Below are positions 22,149 to 33,423 of a DNA stretch of 64,000 bases, piece after piece (the stretch's first letter is position 1; each line of letters opens with the position of its first letter). Position numbers and translations under genes: made by a program. Under the pieces are notes generated by a model, which did not search any database, had not been told where the DNA came from, and saw only the letters and a program-made list of their open reading frames with translations. This stretch comes from Utricularia gibba. Lineage: Eukaryota > Streptophyta > Magnoliopsida > Lamiales > Lentibulariaceae. The stretch spans positions 3,782,001-3,846,000 of the forward strand of contig CM007992.1 in the NCBI GenBank assembly GCA_002189035.1, written 5' to 3'.

Positions 22149-23598
22149 TTAAACTTGGTGATACTTGTACTTTTGTCCAAGATTAAATCTGTTGACGTTA
22201 CTACTGAATCCTTCTAGTATGAGTGTCCTCAGGGCATCAACCCCTTGTTCTAGAGCAGCGTCCACCTGTGCAGGAAAGAGTAATTTCTCTGTACAAGAAA
22301 GGTTCCGATAATACTAAGGGGTACGGCATCAGTAGTAAGCAGGGCACCTGTTCTCTTTCGTTTGAGCTGAACTTCTGAAGAAGAAATGCCTTCATATCCA
22401 TGGTACCCGGGGGGTTCCCTACGCCTTTCAGTATGAAAGATTGTGCTCAGATCCTGAATTGGGGAAAATTACGTGAAAAAGCATACCTATGCAAAGACGG
22501 GGGAAGCCACGATTACCATCCAAATGTCCCATGACGTTCTTGACTCTGTGAACATGTCTAGTACAATAAGCAATAATCTTAATGCCTTCCACGAGCTTAA
22601 ATCAAGGAACAAACCCATTATGATGACCGTGGCCTCCCCTAGGTTGAAGCCTTAGCACTCCATTCGGCAGGCTCATCTCATCATAAATCTTCAGTGATAA
22701 TCCAAAAGGCTGTTTTAATTCAATCCGCCATCGAAACATATAGGGGAGTAAGAGCTCACCAGCAGGATGTGACGAAGAGGCACTCGATAATAGGCGGCAA
22801 GTGGCCCAACCTGGTAGACAAGACTCAACTCTGTGAGCGTATAATTCCCAGGATACAGTGACAGACAGCAAGGAAAATCCAAGTTTGTATCAAGCAACTT
22901 GATCTCAGACAACACGGAACATAAAAGAACAGCACACAGATAAGCATGGAAACCTGGAGACTGCCAGCATACGGAAACAAAATGATAATTGAGGGAACAC
23001 ATAAACAGGCGAAAGGTAAAAACGGCCTACCGATTCACCAGTGAAATTCATATATGTCTGAGGTTTGGCCAGTAAAACCGGTACCTCTCCAATAGAACCT
23101 GCGCTGGTTGGGTCAAAACAGCATATAATCAATATAAGGTCATTGTGATGGAAAACTAGGCATAATTACTTATAAGTCCGAACATCTTGGAATTGTTAGG
23201 AACTGAGTTAAGTGGATGTTTAACCACCTATACCAATCAACGCCTTGGATTGTATGGTATTCATCACAACCCCTCAGCCTGGGAGAAGCGGTCCACCATT
23301 TCAAATCCAACCTATTTCATTCAAAACAGGCTGATCAGAACTAAATGAAGTTACAGTCAACCTCAAGAACAAGATAAGCACTGCAGTTACGTACATTGTG
23401 ACGGGTTCCATGATACTTGTTGCCAGGATTTCCAAGGCCGACAATCAGCCAGGGGGTAAACTCTGTTTTGGCCCCACCGGGTTCCACCTTGGAACACCAG
23501 ACCTGGAGCTTCGTAGAACCATAATTCCTTGGCCTTCTGCAGTCGGTACTAAAAACGTTGCTTGGGCAACTTCTAGGCAAACAAACAGCGTAGAACAT
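22149..23598 (-). CDS. CRS2: CRS2/peptidyl-tRNA hydrolase-like plastid protein, one frameshift
   Basis: Exons in transcription order: 23598-23395, 23311-23228, 23098-23031, 22810-22760, 22688-22615, 22545-22487, 22424-22348 and 22265-22149 (TAA). Motifs: TPWLIVGLGNPGNKYHGTRH (PTH signature with the catalytic His), GEVPVLLAKPQTYMN, PLAAYYRVPLRHIL, GGHGHHNG, NPPGTMDMKAFLLQKF, and the tail QKYKYHQV typical of the CRS2 clade. CRS2 works with CAF partners in chloroplast group II intron splicing; the closely related plastid PTH recycles peptidyl-tRNA, and the two cannot be separated with certainty here. About 46 residues precede the domain and may be a transit peptide. In exon 2 the frame breaks after AEG at a CCCC run (23270-23273, plus strand) and resumes one base off at MNTIQSKALIGI; one additional base restores it. 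Confidence 0.85.
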
Positions 23599-24456
23599 TG
23601 ACCTATCACAGGAGCAATATGTGAGATATCTTAACTAGATTAAAGCTGCTAACTTTACTAAAATAAACAAATAACACGAGAATATAATTACTAAGGGGCC
23701 CAGTTAAAGCTCTAATTCATCAACGGTATCCTGACAAGATATTTTTCTCCGGCAGTGCTGCCGAGCACAGAACATATCGTAAACATAGAACTATAAAAAG
23801 AGCAGGAACTGGAGGTGAAGCAGCTAACTTTATTTTTGAAAAAGGACCGAGGGAGAGCTACAGTGACACGGAAAAACGACACAAAGCTCCGATATTCCAC
23901 CAAAAAACCCGGAATTTCCTATAATCAGCAGGTAAGCGGTGTATATCACGATAAACATTGAAGATGGAGAGGCGTCAGATGAAGAACCTCTTGATGACGA
24001 GCTGCGGATTGGTTAGGACCCAAAAACCGCCGTAGATTGAAGTGAAGCCAACGTCTTGGTTGATACTGAACTCTGTCACAGTTATATGGGCCATAACTGG
24101 CCCAATCTGGGAGCCATTGTCATTTATTTATTCATGGGCTGGACATCGAAAGTCGTGGCCCACATCCGCAGGGAACTATTTGGGCTTGTTACAGCAACTC
24201 GCCTCTTAAACGGTAATTGGGAATCATTTCTTCATGGGCTGGGTAGTGAAAATCGAGGCCCAAAACTGCAAGCAACCATTTAGGCTTATTTTGTTTGTAC
24301 GGCAGCTCCGCCTCTCACAGTTTATGGGATTCCTCGACTATGAAACCATAGGTCTACAACCAATGGCTGTTCTCCACCAAAACTACATTGGCTCTCATTG
24401 CTTGCTTGCTTCTAACAGGTTCAAATTCCGATGAGGTGGGGCTCTGACCCCTGCTC
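23599..24456. other. intergenic; 5' flank of CRS2 gene
   Basis: No separate gene recognised. A short open stretch at 23712-23903 on the minus strand may be untranslated leader of the CRS2-like gene. Confidence 0.4.
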
Positions 24457-25538
24457 TCATCTTTCGAATATGCCTTTCACATACACCATGCCCTTCTCCC
24501 TCAGCATAAGCTCCTTCCTCATCTGCTCAACTTGCTCGTCGTCACCTTGAACGATGATCTCCGATAAGCTCCCATCGTCTCCGACCATCATTTTCACCTT
24601 TATCTGCTCCTTCCTCGAGGCTTTAGTCCAGTAGTAAACTCCTCTGTCAGTCATGCCAACATCATCCTTGTTAGTGAGAGTTTAATGCAATGAGAAACTA
24701 AAGATAAACTTACGCCAATGGGCCGAACGAAGTTAGCCAGAACCAGTTGTTTCCTATATCAGGGACTGTAATTGTGAGGACAAGGGCGACACTTGCAAGG
24801 CTAATACAGGTGCAGAAAGTAAGCAGAGCTGCTTGGCCTCGGCTCGGAACCATCATCCCTTCAAATCTGAAACAATTGCCTACAAATATCATTATGCTAC
24901 TACATACACACCATTGCTGACAAGAATGCCACTATTGTTTTAGTTAAATTTCAACTACAACGCCTAAAGCTAAGTCTGATTTTGGTCCTGAAATTGTGCT
25001 GCAATTAATGGCTTACGTGATGGTCTCTCCCCTGCTGACAATAGAGAAGTTGCTACGAGTGAAAACGGATAGAATTTCCCCAGCCAGCTGGTTAGGCTCC
25101 TTCTTGAAATCTCCTTGTATAAATGTCTTCTGAACAACCTGAACCGACCAATATTCATGTCTCCAGTCCCGTAAAAGAAAGTGTTATCGTATATTAATCA
25201 AACTGGTGCGAAATGTGTGATGGTACCTTAGATTTAACAGAGCGCTTTATTAGGGACCAGACGCCAGGAACAGAGATGAGAAAGAGACCCAAAGACGTGT
25301 AATAACTGGCCAAGGAGTAACCAGCGGTTTCAGCTAGCAGAAAGAGTGAATTCTCAGGTAGATGCTGTTCTATAAAAGCTGAGGAAGTGGATACAACATC
25401 GTTCATTGAAGAAGGCATCTGAACCACAAATCTCCTCGGTTTGATAGACATTGAACCCCATGGGTGAACACGTTCTGGGTATTGGCTGTAGGTCATGGGA
25501 CGACAGAAGATGGGAGAAACCCAAAGCTTTGTCGCCAT
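24457..25538 (-). CDS. CCB1: Cofactor assembly of complex C subunit B, CCB1
   Basis: Four in-phase exons: 25538-25227, 25138-25017, 24866-24714 and 24643-24457. I start at MATKLWVSPIFC because the next ~75 residues look like a plastid transit peptide; an upstream in-frame Met (25667) is open but lacks similarity. Recognised stretches: LLAETAGYSLASYYTSLGLF, SVPGVWSLIKRSVKSK, KKEPNQLAGEILSVFTRSNF, EGMMVPSRGQAALLTFCTC, NNWFWLTSFGPLAGVYYW, and VQGDDEQVEQMRKELM with the end YVKGIFER. At least two membrane segments are visible. CCB1 is a thylakoid factor of the CCB (System IV) pathway that attaches heme ci to cytochrome b6 in the cytochrome b6f complex. Frame and junctions are intact. Confidence 0.85.
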
Positions 25539-25929
25539 CGTTCCTGCGAGACTCCAGTTTTCAATCACCCATTTCAAAGTTGCAAATTTTCCAGAAAATT
25601 TAAACCTTTGCCCTTTCGCATCAGCAAGGAAAATATCCGAAGAAAAGGATATACCTACGAAATCCAAGCTCCGAATGAGGTAGTGACCGATGACAAAGCT
25701 CGCTGGCCGTTACCCAGCTCAGGGATTATTACAACACAACAGTGCAGCGTTATCCAGACGATGACTCACCACGTCCACAAAATTCCAACCAAGCTCCCTA
25801 CAAAAAAAACACATAAAAAAGAGAGACAGTTATTACCATTTGAACCTATTCAAACGTGAATTTAAGTTAGCTGTGAGCGTAACATTGTAAGCAGACTGTA
25901 AAGTTTTACATTGTAATAGAAAAGGGTGA
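25539..25929. other. intergenic, no gene recognised
   Basis: Short gap holding the CCB1 upstream region and the 3' end of the SINA-like gene. Nothing else is seen. Confidence 0.4.
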
Positions 25930-27421
25930 TCACCCTGGGTAAGAGCAACCATGTGCGGCTGGCTTCCCACGCCATATGGTTAACTTCCAGAGAGGCTCTG
26001 TGGTTATGAACTCATTGGGAACAATCATGTACTGCTTTGCCTTGCAAGCAGGCTCCCATCTTTGTTTATTTTCTACCCAAGCCCTTGCCTTCATCGAGCT
26101 ATTTCCAACTTCAACAACGAGTTCGTAATAGAAAACCCTCCCTGAAGACGCAGGGGCAATGCAAGCAACAAAGCCAAAAAATCCTTCAGGGGCAATACAA
26201 GGGCTCAAACCCAGAACGAAAATTAGCCCTTCATTCTTCTCTAGGAGAACAATATTAGTCCTCTTAGAGTTGTCCCATGCAAATGCACGATCAAGGTGAA
26301 TTTTGTCCACTGAGAAGGTGAAGGTACCATCAAGGTTGATTTCTTGATAAGAGGACGAATGCTCCACCGAAAGGTGGTTATGCAAGTCCTTGTAGAAATC
26401 AGAATGAGAGCAGCCATCGAAGGGGCATAAGCAAGGCCCATACATGCATCTCTTCTCGTGGTCAGATTTCTTACTGTAGTTGATGAACTCCATGCAACCT
26501 CTTTCCTTGTATGAACATGACTAGAATTGAATCAATAACCTTTTCAAGTGCTCTGCAGCGGTTATACCCTATGGGTAAGCAGCAACTTCCGCATTCATTC
26601 CTCATTTTTTTGCAACAACATTTGCAGGCAACGTGGCCATTATCACACTGCATACATTGGATCAAAAGAGCGCGACGAATTAGACCACCCAATAAGACTA
26701 ATTTGTCTCTGACGATGTTTCAAACTTCTAAGCTAATGAGGGAAAAACTCGGAGACGCTCTAAAACAGTTTTCAAAAATTAAAAAAAAAAAAAACATAGA
26801 ATGCTGGCATACGTTGCAGAAGGATAGCTACCTTCATTAGAGCACGATCATACAAACAAAAAGAGGGAATTTTTCCACTTCGAATCTAGAATTGACTTTC
26901 AGAAAAATTTAATCTTGAGTTACGCAGTCACGAATACTGAGAAGTGATGGTGCATATACGGGTGGGGTGAGAAAAAAAAAACACATCGTACACACAAAGA
27001 CCTGATATACGGGTGCGGTGAGAGGCTCAAAGCAAATGGGGCAATCTAGCACATCTGAGTCAAGGGTAACGCCAATCCGCGCCTGCTGGTTTTCACAGAG
27101 TTGAAGTGGCTCCGAAACCCTATGGTCATTCATGTTAGGATTTGAATTAGCGTGCCCATTGGCAAGTAGCTCCTCGGCTCCCAGTTGCTCTTCTTGGTCG
27201 TCTTCCTCCTCTGGAAAATCATAAGAGGAGGATTCGTCACGAATCCGATTACCCGTTTCGAATTGGTCGCCGAGATTCGAAGAGGGGGATTTACTGCCGA
27301 CATGAGCCGTTCGACGAGTCAATGAAAGATTCAAAGGCAGGAGCCGAGGCCTTTTCGGCGGTGGGGATTGACCTTGCTGTCTCCGTCTGTTTTCATCTCC
27401 GCCGATAGAAAACCTCGCCAT
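25930..27421 (-). CDS. SINA-like E3 ubiquitin ligase, one frameshift
   Basis: Exon 1 is 27421-27002 (start MARFSIGGDENRR, with a basic then acidic disordered N-terminus). Exon 2 is 26647-25930. RING cysteines begin in exon 1 (LDCPICFEPLTAPVYQ) and continue after the junction (CDNGHVACKCCCKKM, CGSCCLPIGYNRCRALEKV). Then comes the SIAH-type zinc finger (SDHEKRCMYGPCLCPFDGC...HNHLSVEH) and a TRAF-like substrate-binding domain to the stop. This is the layout of plant SINAL proteins (SINAL10 group), RING E3 ligases. The frame breaks at about 26515-26524, right after EKVIDSIL: the RING frame runs to a stop while the zinc-finger frame continues one register away. The conserved LVSC motif suggests loss of two bases there. 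The mutation or error is single; all zinc ligands remain. Confidence 0.82.
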
Positions 27422-27863
27422 CGTTGGTCCTTCCCGGGAGCGGAACTCGGTAGAAGCGATGACCACGAATATGACAAGTTCAGGGAAAGTAGGCTCAGCC
27501 TCAATATTCTGAGAAATAGCACTTAAGCCCTTAAACTGTTGCTTATTACAAGTTTTAATTACAATTTCATTGGCAGACATCATTACTCATGCATTTGACT
27601 TGGAAACCAACTAGTGCATGCGTCTACAGGTAACGCATGCGCTGTACCACCCCCTCTGACGTAGCATAAGAATAGTGTTGGAAAGAAATGTTGGAAGATC
27701 GTGTGCTTTTCCAAATCCTTCCCATGACTACGGCTGTTAGCATTCCCTCTGCACATGCAATTACCAGGACTCGGTTGTATTTTTCAACAATGATGATGGC
27801 CGTATCTTGCATTCAGATCTCAACTCGAAGGGCATTGCAGATTTTGGCCGGTCATTTGGAGTA
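27422..27863. other. intergenic, no gene recognised
   Basis: Upstream region of the SINA-like gene and 3' flank of EAF. No coding frame supported. Confidence 0.4.
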
Positions 27864-29418
27864 TTAAACCGAGAAGGTATCCGCATCGCTGCTTTCACTG
27901 CTGCTTCCACTACCGCTCCCACTTCCACTCTCACTGTCGCTGCTACTACTCTCACTCCCACTGCTGCTATTGGAGCTTGATGTCTGGCTTCTTCTTTCCT
28001 GTGCTCGTAGTTCTTGGGCAGCATTCGTTCCCCTGTTGGCTTCACCGTCGCTAGCATCACCGTCAGCAATCTCATCGTCTGAACCACCTTGGTGTGGTTT
28101 GTTGATATCAAAATCAAGTTCTTTCAGAACAACAGCTCCTCCAGAAGTGCCTGCATCCATCTCATCATTGATTGCATCCATTATATCCACAGGCTCATCC
28201 TGGTCGTCATTCTTTGAGTTGGAGTTCGGACCTCGTGAGGTTGTTTGAGCAGAGGATGGTTGTTCCATGGTCTTCTCCCTTCCAGGCTTGGCATCTTATA
28301 GGAAAATCAAAAACTCAGATGCAAATAGAAGCAAGGGACTCAACATGTTCAAAAACCTATCTCATAAAGTTATCCATTGGCAGCAAAAGCATATTTACCT
28401 GCGGTTTTGAAATCTCCTACCTCAATTCGTTCAATTTCACCCTAGATGAAATAGAAGGCTCTTTAAATCTCTAGAAAGACCATCATACATTTCAAGAAAC
28501 TATATATGGCCGACTTGAAATCTTTCGACTTTCTTCTTTCGACTTTTTAGGCATGAATAAGAAATAACACTCCCTCAATAGAAAGTAAGAATAAAACATC
28601 GGCAGCACAACCCACAAGATGAGCAAGGCTGCAGACGAGAATTGACCTAAGCAACAGTCTCATCTGTACCCATTCTCTGTTGCATCAAATTTGAATGGAA
28701 ACCATTCCAAAATCTAAAAGCAACATAAATTTGCCATTTTTCTCCCGGCAAAAAATGGAAATGTATACAGCTCTCAAGAGGTAAATACTTACCGGCAGTG
28801 GAAGATAAAAGTCCTTGCTCAGAGGCACAGGTTTAGCCATTTTCCCAATAGGTGGAGAACTTGCATCGGTGTGGCCAGCTGATGAAACTGCAGCCCCTGC
28901 AGACTCCCCCAAAGCCCTGTTGTGTCTCAGCCGCTTTACAGCACGGTGCAACCGCTCCAAACGAAATGATTGCCCATCGAAAAAAAGAACTGCATCATTG
29001 TCTTTATGATCCTCACTAATACCATCGAATATCACTTTAGGCTTTCCAGGCTGAATATTTTGAAATTCAACAGTGACCTTATTATCCTTGCCCTTGTGCA
29101 ACATACCCCGTTGATTTTTATCAATTGACGCTGGCTTGAAATCGTCTAATCACACGCAAAAACAAGAGTCAAAAGAGCCACAGCCCTACCGAGAATCGCA
29201 AACCCAAATAAAATATACACGCCATTCAAAACGCACATTCCCCGCATAAAGATCCCAACTTTAATCGAAAAAAAAAAGAACACGGGCAAGGGAAACTTAC
29301 AGCGAAAAGTGCAGAACTTTGAGGTATGATCCTTGAAGGAGGAGCCTAGAGTTAAATTGAACCAGCGATCAGCTTGCGGCGCAGTGCTTGGCTCGTTGTT
29401 GCTGCTGATTCCTGCCAT
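27864..29418 (-). CDS. EAF: EAF (ELL-associated factor) transcription elongation protein
   Basis: Four in-phase exons: 29418-29301, 29145-28793, 28441-28399 and 28294-27864, total 945 nt (314 residues). The N-terminal EAF domain reads RWFNLTLGSSFKD, FRYDFKPASIDKNQRGML, VTVEFQNIQPGKPKVIFDG, then FFDGQSFRLERLHRAVKRLR. The C-terminus is acidic and Ser-rich, ending in a long SGSGSGSSSESSD tract. Plants have this EAF-domain protein (At5g38050 type); in animals EAF pairs with ELL to stimulate RNA polymerase II elongation. The role in plants is inferred from the domain. Frame and splice sites are intact. Confidence 0.88.
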
Positions 29419-29731
29419 TTTCTTCCGTTTCCAACCAATTCCACGGAACGTGGATTTGGGCGACAACGGATAGAAGGCGCAGGCATAAAATTTTTGATAT
29501 TTTTTCCCGGAAAAAGGTATCTTTTAATATAATTATGCATTTAAAAATATTTTGATTACAAAATGAAATACTATAAAATATTAGATTATATATACTAAAT
29601 TAAACCCCATAGTGATGATTCAATTCAAACTGATATTTTCAAATGGACCGAAAGTCAGCTGGTTTGGGGTTTTATTTTTATATGGATGAACCACAAAGAT
29701 TTCAATTAATATTTAATTCCATTTAATAGCC
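29419..29731. other. AT-rich intergenic
   Basis: AT-rich sequence upstream of both EAF (-) and the cysteine-rich peptide gene (+). No frame of interest. Confidence 0.4.
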
Positions 29732-29739
29732 TATAAAAA
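29732..29739 (+). promoter_or_regulatory. TATA box of the cysteine-rich peptide gene
   Basis: TATAAAAA lies 62 bp upstream of the start codon at 29794, in an otherwise AT-rich flank. The distance allows a leader of about 30 bases. Confidence 0.6.
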
Positions 29740-29793
29740 GGGGTGAGTTGAGGGTTGATCTATCCTTTGCACCAGGAAGGGGGGATTGGAAGA

Positions 29794-30113
29794 ATGAAGA
29801 TCTTGCTGTCCGCGATGCTGCTAACTCTGCTGCTCTCTTCGTCCCTCGGTAAATTTACTAACAAAATCTTCTCCATTTTAGTCTTAGATCAAGGCAAGGC
29901 ATGCTGTGGTTGTGAACAACAGGGCAGCAGCTGAAGTTCTGCCCCGTGAAGCCCCTGGATAGGAGGGGTTCCTGCAGCTCAGCCGTGGATCGGAGCTGCT
30001 TTTTCATCGTGCTCGGAGAGTTTGCGGCGAGCGTTATGCCAAGAAACATTCGATGCGTCGACGTGGGGTCGCACCGGAGTCGATGCACATGTGATGTAAT
30101 ATGCGGATCTTAG
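29794..30113 (+). CDS. secreted cysteine-rich peptide, SCR/defensin-like
   Basis: Two exons, 29794-29848 and 29923-30113, with a 74-bp GT-AG intron in phase 1, give 81 residues. Exon 1 encodes almost exactly a signal peptide (MKILLSAMLLTLLLSSSLG). Exon 2 encodes a mature peptide of about 60 residues with seven cysteines: KFC, RRGSC, DRSC, NIRC, RCTC and DVIC. A single intron just after the signal peptide, a GxC motif and a late CxC motif are typical of plant SCR-like (SCRL) defensin-like peptides. These normally have eight cysteines, and here the partner expected two residues after NIRC is Val-Asp. A TATA box is 62 bp upstream. SCRL peptides act as extracellular signals or antimicrobials; no role can be fixed from sequence. 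An alternative acceptor at 29886-29887 would give a 39-bp intron and an early stop, so I prefer 29922. Confidence 0.6.
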
Positions 30114-30956
30114 AAACAAGGCAAAATGTCTGCTGCAATAGTGGCTTCTGTATGTCGACCATCTGGTCTCCTTTACAATGAAATGAAGCCCAGAGGAGTT
30201 TGTCTTTCGTGCCTTGCCTTGTTTAAAAGCAATGGAGTGAGGATGCTAGATCTGGGACATGATAGCGTAGCAGAATAACGAGTGGACCACAAGAACAGTG
30301 CATGTGAGGTCTACATCACAAAATTCATACATAAAATCGATGAAGATGGATGTTTCTCTAAACAAAGGCGTTTGTGGGGTGATTTGCTACCCAAAAGCGA
30401 TGCCTCCGCCGTAACAACAACAGCAACATGATACAACCCAGACAGAAACACATGGGAAGGAATGAATATGCGTAACATACAGTTCCTGTTGGCCGTTTCT
30501 GGAGACCACCCCAAAATTAGATTCATTGTCATATCCAAAAACAAACCAGATTCATACAGTGGAGGAATGAATAATAAATAAATACATGGTGTTAGGAGTC
30601 AGACGGCTGCTTTTTCTAGTATTGTCTGATCCACCGTTTTGTTTGAAAGTTTCAGACGTCTGCAGCAAAGCGTAACATGCTGTTCTGGTGAAATCGAATA
30701 GAGACCCACGTACAGCCGATTAACAACACTCTCTGGATCATTCAAAATTACTATGTAATAAAATAGTCCATAGGCAGGAGAGCAGCGGGAGCGTTCAAAT
30801 AGGACCGTTGGAATTTCAGGACTACAGTTTCCCTTGTTCCCCTTTTGCCCTCGAGTATCCATATGACCGTTGCATTTGCGATTCAAACCAATGAAACTCC
30901 TGGATCCCCTCCAAAATCTCCATCGCAGAGGAACTTGCAATCTCACCTCATCATCA
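30114..30956. other. intergenic, no gene recognised
   Basis: About 840 bp with short frames only, leading to the unknown basic protein gene. Confidence 0.4.
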
Positions 30957-31505
30957 ATGACTGAGATCAGTAGCAGTGTCTCGCCTTCGCCATGTAACTC
31001 CGACCCCCATCATCTTTCGCTCCCAGCAGTCGTCATCAAGCGAGGCCCCAGATTCGGAGAGTACTCTGCTCTCAGAGAAAAAAGGCTCCGGATGAAGAGC
31101 AATCAGCCTCCCCGCCCACAGATAGCGCAGGTCGAGGAAAAATATACATCTAGATCGATTTTGGCTCCACCCAAATGGGGTCAGAATTTGGGTACGCCGC
31201 CGTCGCGGAGGTCTGACTCTAAATGTCCGTCTCCTCTTACCCAATCCGTACCCGATTTCACTTCTGTGTTGAGGAAGGAGAATCGGAAGCCTGTGAAGAT
31301 GCTTCTTCCGTCGCTGTCGCAAAAATCTTTAACTCCGCCTCTGGGGCCATCTGCCAACGCACTTTACGGGAAGAAGATTGTGGTAGCAGGGAGCAGTAGT
31401 AAGTCGGCGGGTAAGAGTCTGACGACCAGGAAGAGCTGCGCAACCATGCAGGAATTCAGAGGCTTGTCCCTTGCTGCTGCTCGTGCCATTAGTGGAGAAA
31501 GGTAG
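30957..31505 (+). CDS. unknown basic, Ser/Pro-rich protein
   Basis: Single open frame of 182 residues from MTEISSSVSPSPCNSD (a start 87 bases further upstream is also possible). No known domain recognised. Visible features: a charged patch GEYSALREKRLRMKSNQPP, an APPKWGQNLGTPPSRRSD segment, many Ser/Lys/Arg, and a C-terminal FRGLSLAAARAISGER that could form a helix. Most of it looks disordered. The frame keeps a consistent amino acid bias, which supports real coding, but there is no homology evidence. It may be a nuclear or microtubule-associated small protein; this is a guess. Confidence 0.5.
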   Translation: MTEISSSVSPSPCNSDPHHLSLPAVVIKRGPRFGEYSALREKRLRMKSNQPPRPQIAQVEEKYTSRSILAPPKWGQNLGTPPSRRSDSKCPSPLTQSVPDFTSVLRKENRKPVKMLLPSLSQKSLTPPLGPSANALYGKKIVVAGSSSKSAGKSLTTRKSCATMQEFRGLSLAAARAISGER

Positions 31506-33423
31506 AGTATTACGGGGTACAACTACAAGCAGGCGGCAGTATAACTAGTTTTTTCTAAGTCTCTACATCATCTTTTGACTTCACACTACTGTTAACCGGT
31601 TGTTCCTGCAAAGAGTTTTTGATTTGACGGACTCTAGAAAATTGATTTCATTACCTGGTTGGAATTGCTAGAAGGTGAGAGAGAAATACAATTTGGAACA
31701 GCGTGCTGAAGCGACATCCCTAATTCAGATATTAGCTGTGACGGTGCTTTTAGATGCATTGCAGGGACGGTGTTTTTAGGTGCTAATTCACCTAGCCTCT
31801 AGCCTTGGGAGTTCAGTTCCTTCAACCTCTGTTCCAAAGTGCACTCGATTGATCTCTACTTTGGTACCACCGTTTCCTTCTTAACCAGAGAATCAGTTGC
31901 AAATGCACAGCTTCCACCTTTTTTGCAGGCATTGTAAGAAGATGACCTCTTTTGTGCTAGTGGCACAAATTTATCAGAGCTGATAAACGAAGCCGGGAAT
32001 GACCTTTTACTGACCAAGCAGGGGGAAGTGCTCTATTGTCAATCCCAAAAGATTTGGGAACAACCATGGGATGCTTCTTGCGTCGTAGAATTGCATGATA
32101 ATACTAATCTCGCTCACAAAGCGGAGTCCTTTCATGATATTTGTCATTCCCAAGCAACTTGAATGTGCCCCGCAGGAGTCCAGGTTCCAAATTTTTTGTT
32201 GCCGCAGTAGTCAACAATTCTGATGGCCTTTCCCTTGAATGATTCCCGGGGCTTTTTACATGAAATGGAAATACAGGATGACGATGCTTTCTTGACTTGG
32301 GATAAAGAATCCATCAATGGCAGATTCTCTGGCTAGAGAACACTTGTCGTTAGTTGCTACCTCTCGGAAGCATTCTGAGGTCCTAAACCCTCTTCTCCAT
32401 AGGAGAATTGCAACTGCAACCATGACTTTCATGCATTTTAGTGATCGTGGCAGCAACTTTCTTTGAGCTTGCTGTTGCTGGTAATGGACTCCAGTCCCAT
32501 AAGCTTGGCAACCAATCCTGGCTCTCGCATCTCCAAATCAACAGAATCATCAACGATCAACAATCTACACCACATAATCTTAAAGATGGTGGCATCAAGT
32601 TTTTATTGAGCATAGTACCAATCCAAGTTTGGGGCGCTTTTCAGTATCTACAAACATGTATGAAGCTCAATTTAACAGATAAGAACAAAAACAGGGAGCT
32701 TTGAGCAACCTGGTGAGGGGAGGTTCTTACTCAATCTACGGTTTCCATCCAAAAAATTGAAAGAAGATGCCCACACAACCTCCTGCCCTTGGGAATTTAT
32801 TCTCTACAGGTGCAGCATATTATCATTCATCCCGAGGAGTAACTGGATGTCTACTCTAGGCCCCAGGCCTGGGGTCATCAAACTGGGCAAGTAGCAATAT
32901 TTGTTTATTATATTTAATATATTATGCCAAGTACGAGGCTCGTTAGGCCAAGTTCTGTGTGTAGTGGGCTTGGAAGCCCACCCATGGAGAGAATGTGACG
33001 TTGTGGTGGTTGGGCGGGCTGCCCTTCAACCCGACCGCCGACGGACCGATCATTTAATTGGCGGATGAGCCTCGACGCGAGAACATGTTAAATGCTGCGT
33101 TGTTGTACAAATGTTGTCGTGCACTTGGCACAAAATAATAATAAGTAACATGCACTAATAATTAGATGTATTCCAATTTTGTTTTCTTGCATGGCACCTG
33201 TTTCTTATGCAGGCTACATGGCCCCATACACCACTAACTCCCATGAATGGGGTTTAGATTATATCCTGGAGGCTGGATCTACTCAATGTTACTCTTTCCA
33301 TTTCATGTTTGGCATGGGTTCTTGTGTAACGTGCTCTGATTCATTTTCAGTCGCTCAAATTCCTCTCATGACATTGAAAAGTAATAACAAGAAAACCCGA
33401 ATTAAAGGAAAGGAAAAATGAGC
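31506..33423. other. 1.9-kb gap with one unexplained open stretch
   Basis: From about 31936 to 32160 (+) a frame is open for about 70 codons (GTNLSELINEAGNDLLLTKQ, then IWEQPWDASC) and continues with few stops to about 32330 (DDDAFLTWDKESINGRFSG). No family was recognised. It may be an exon series of a decayed gene. A perfect 14-bp palindrome (CCCCAGGCCTGGGG) lies near 32861-32876. The rest holds nothing I can name. Confidence 0.35.

Noticed and set aside
24418-24460. Sequence resembling a tRNA T-arm (GGTTCAAATTCC)
   Set aside because: No matching acceptor, D or anticodon arms around it.
26524-26545. A tiny GT...AG interval in the SINA-like exon that would restore frame
   Set aside because: It would be an intron of about 19 bp, too short for plant splicing; an indel is more likely.
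29849-29887. Alternative 39-bp intron in the cysteine-rich peptide gene
   Set aside because: Too short for a plant intron and gives an early stop without the cysteine pattern.
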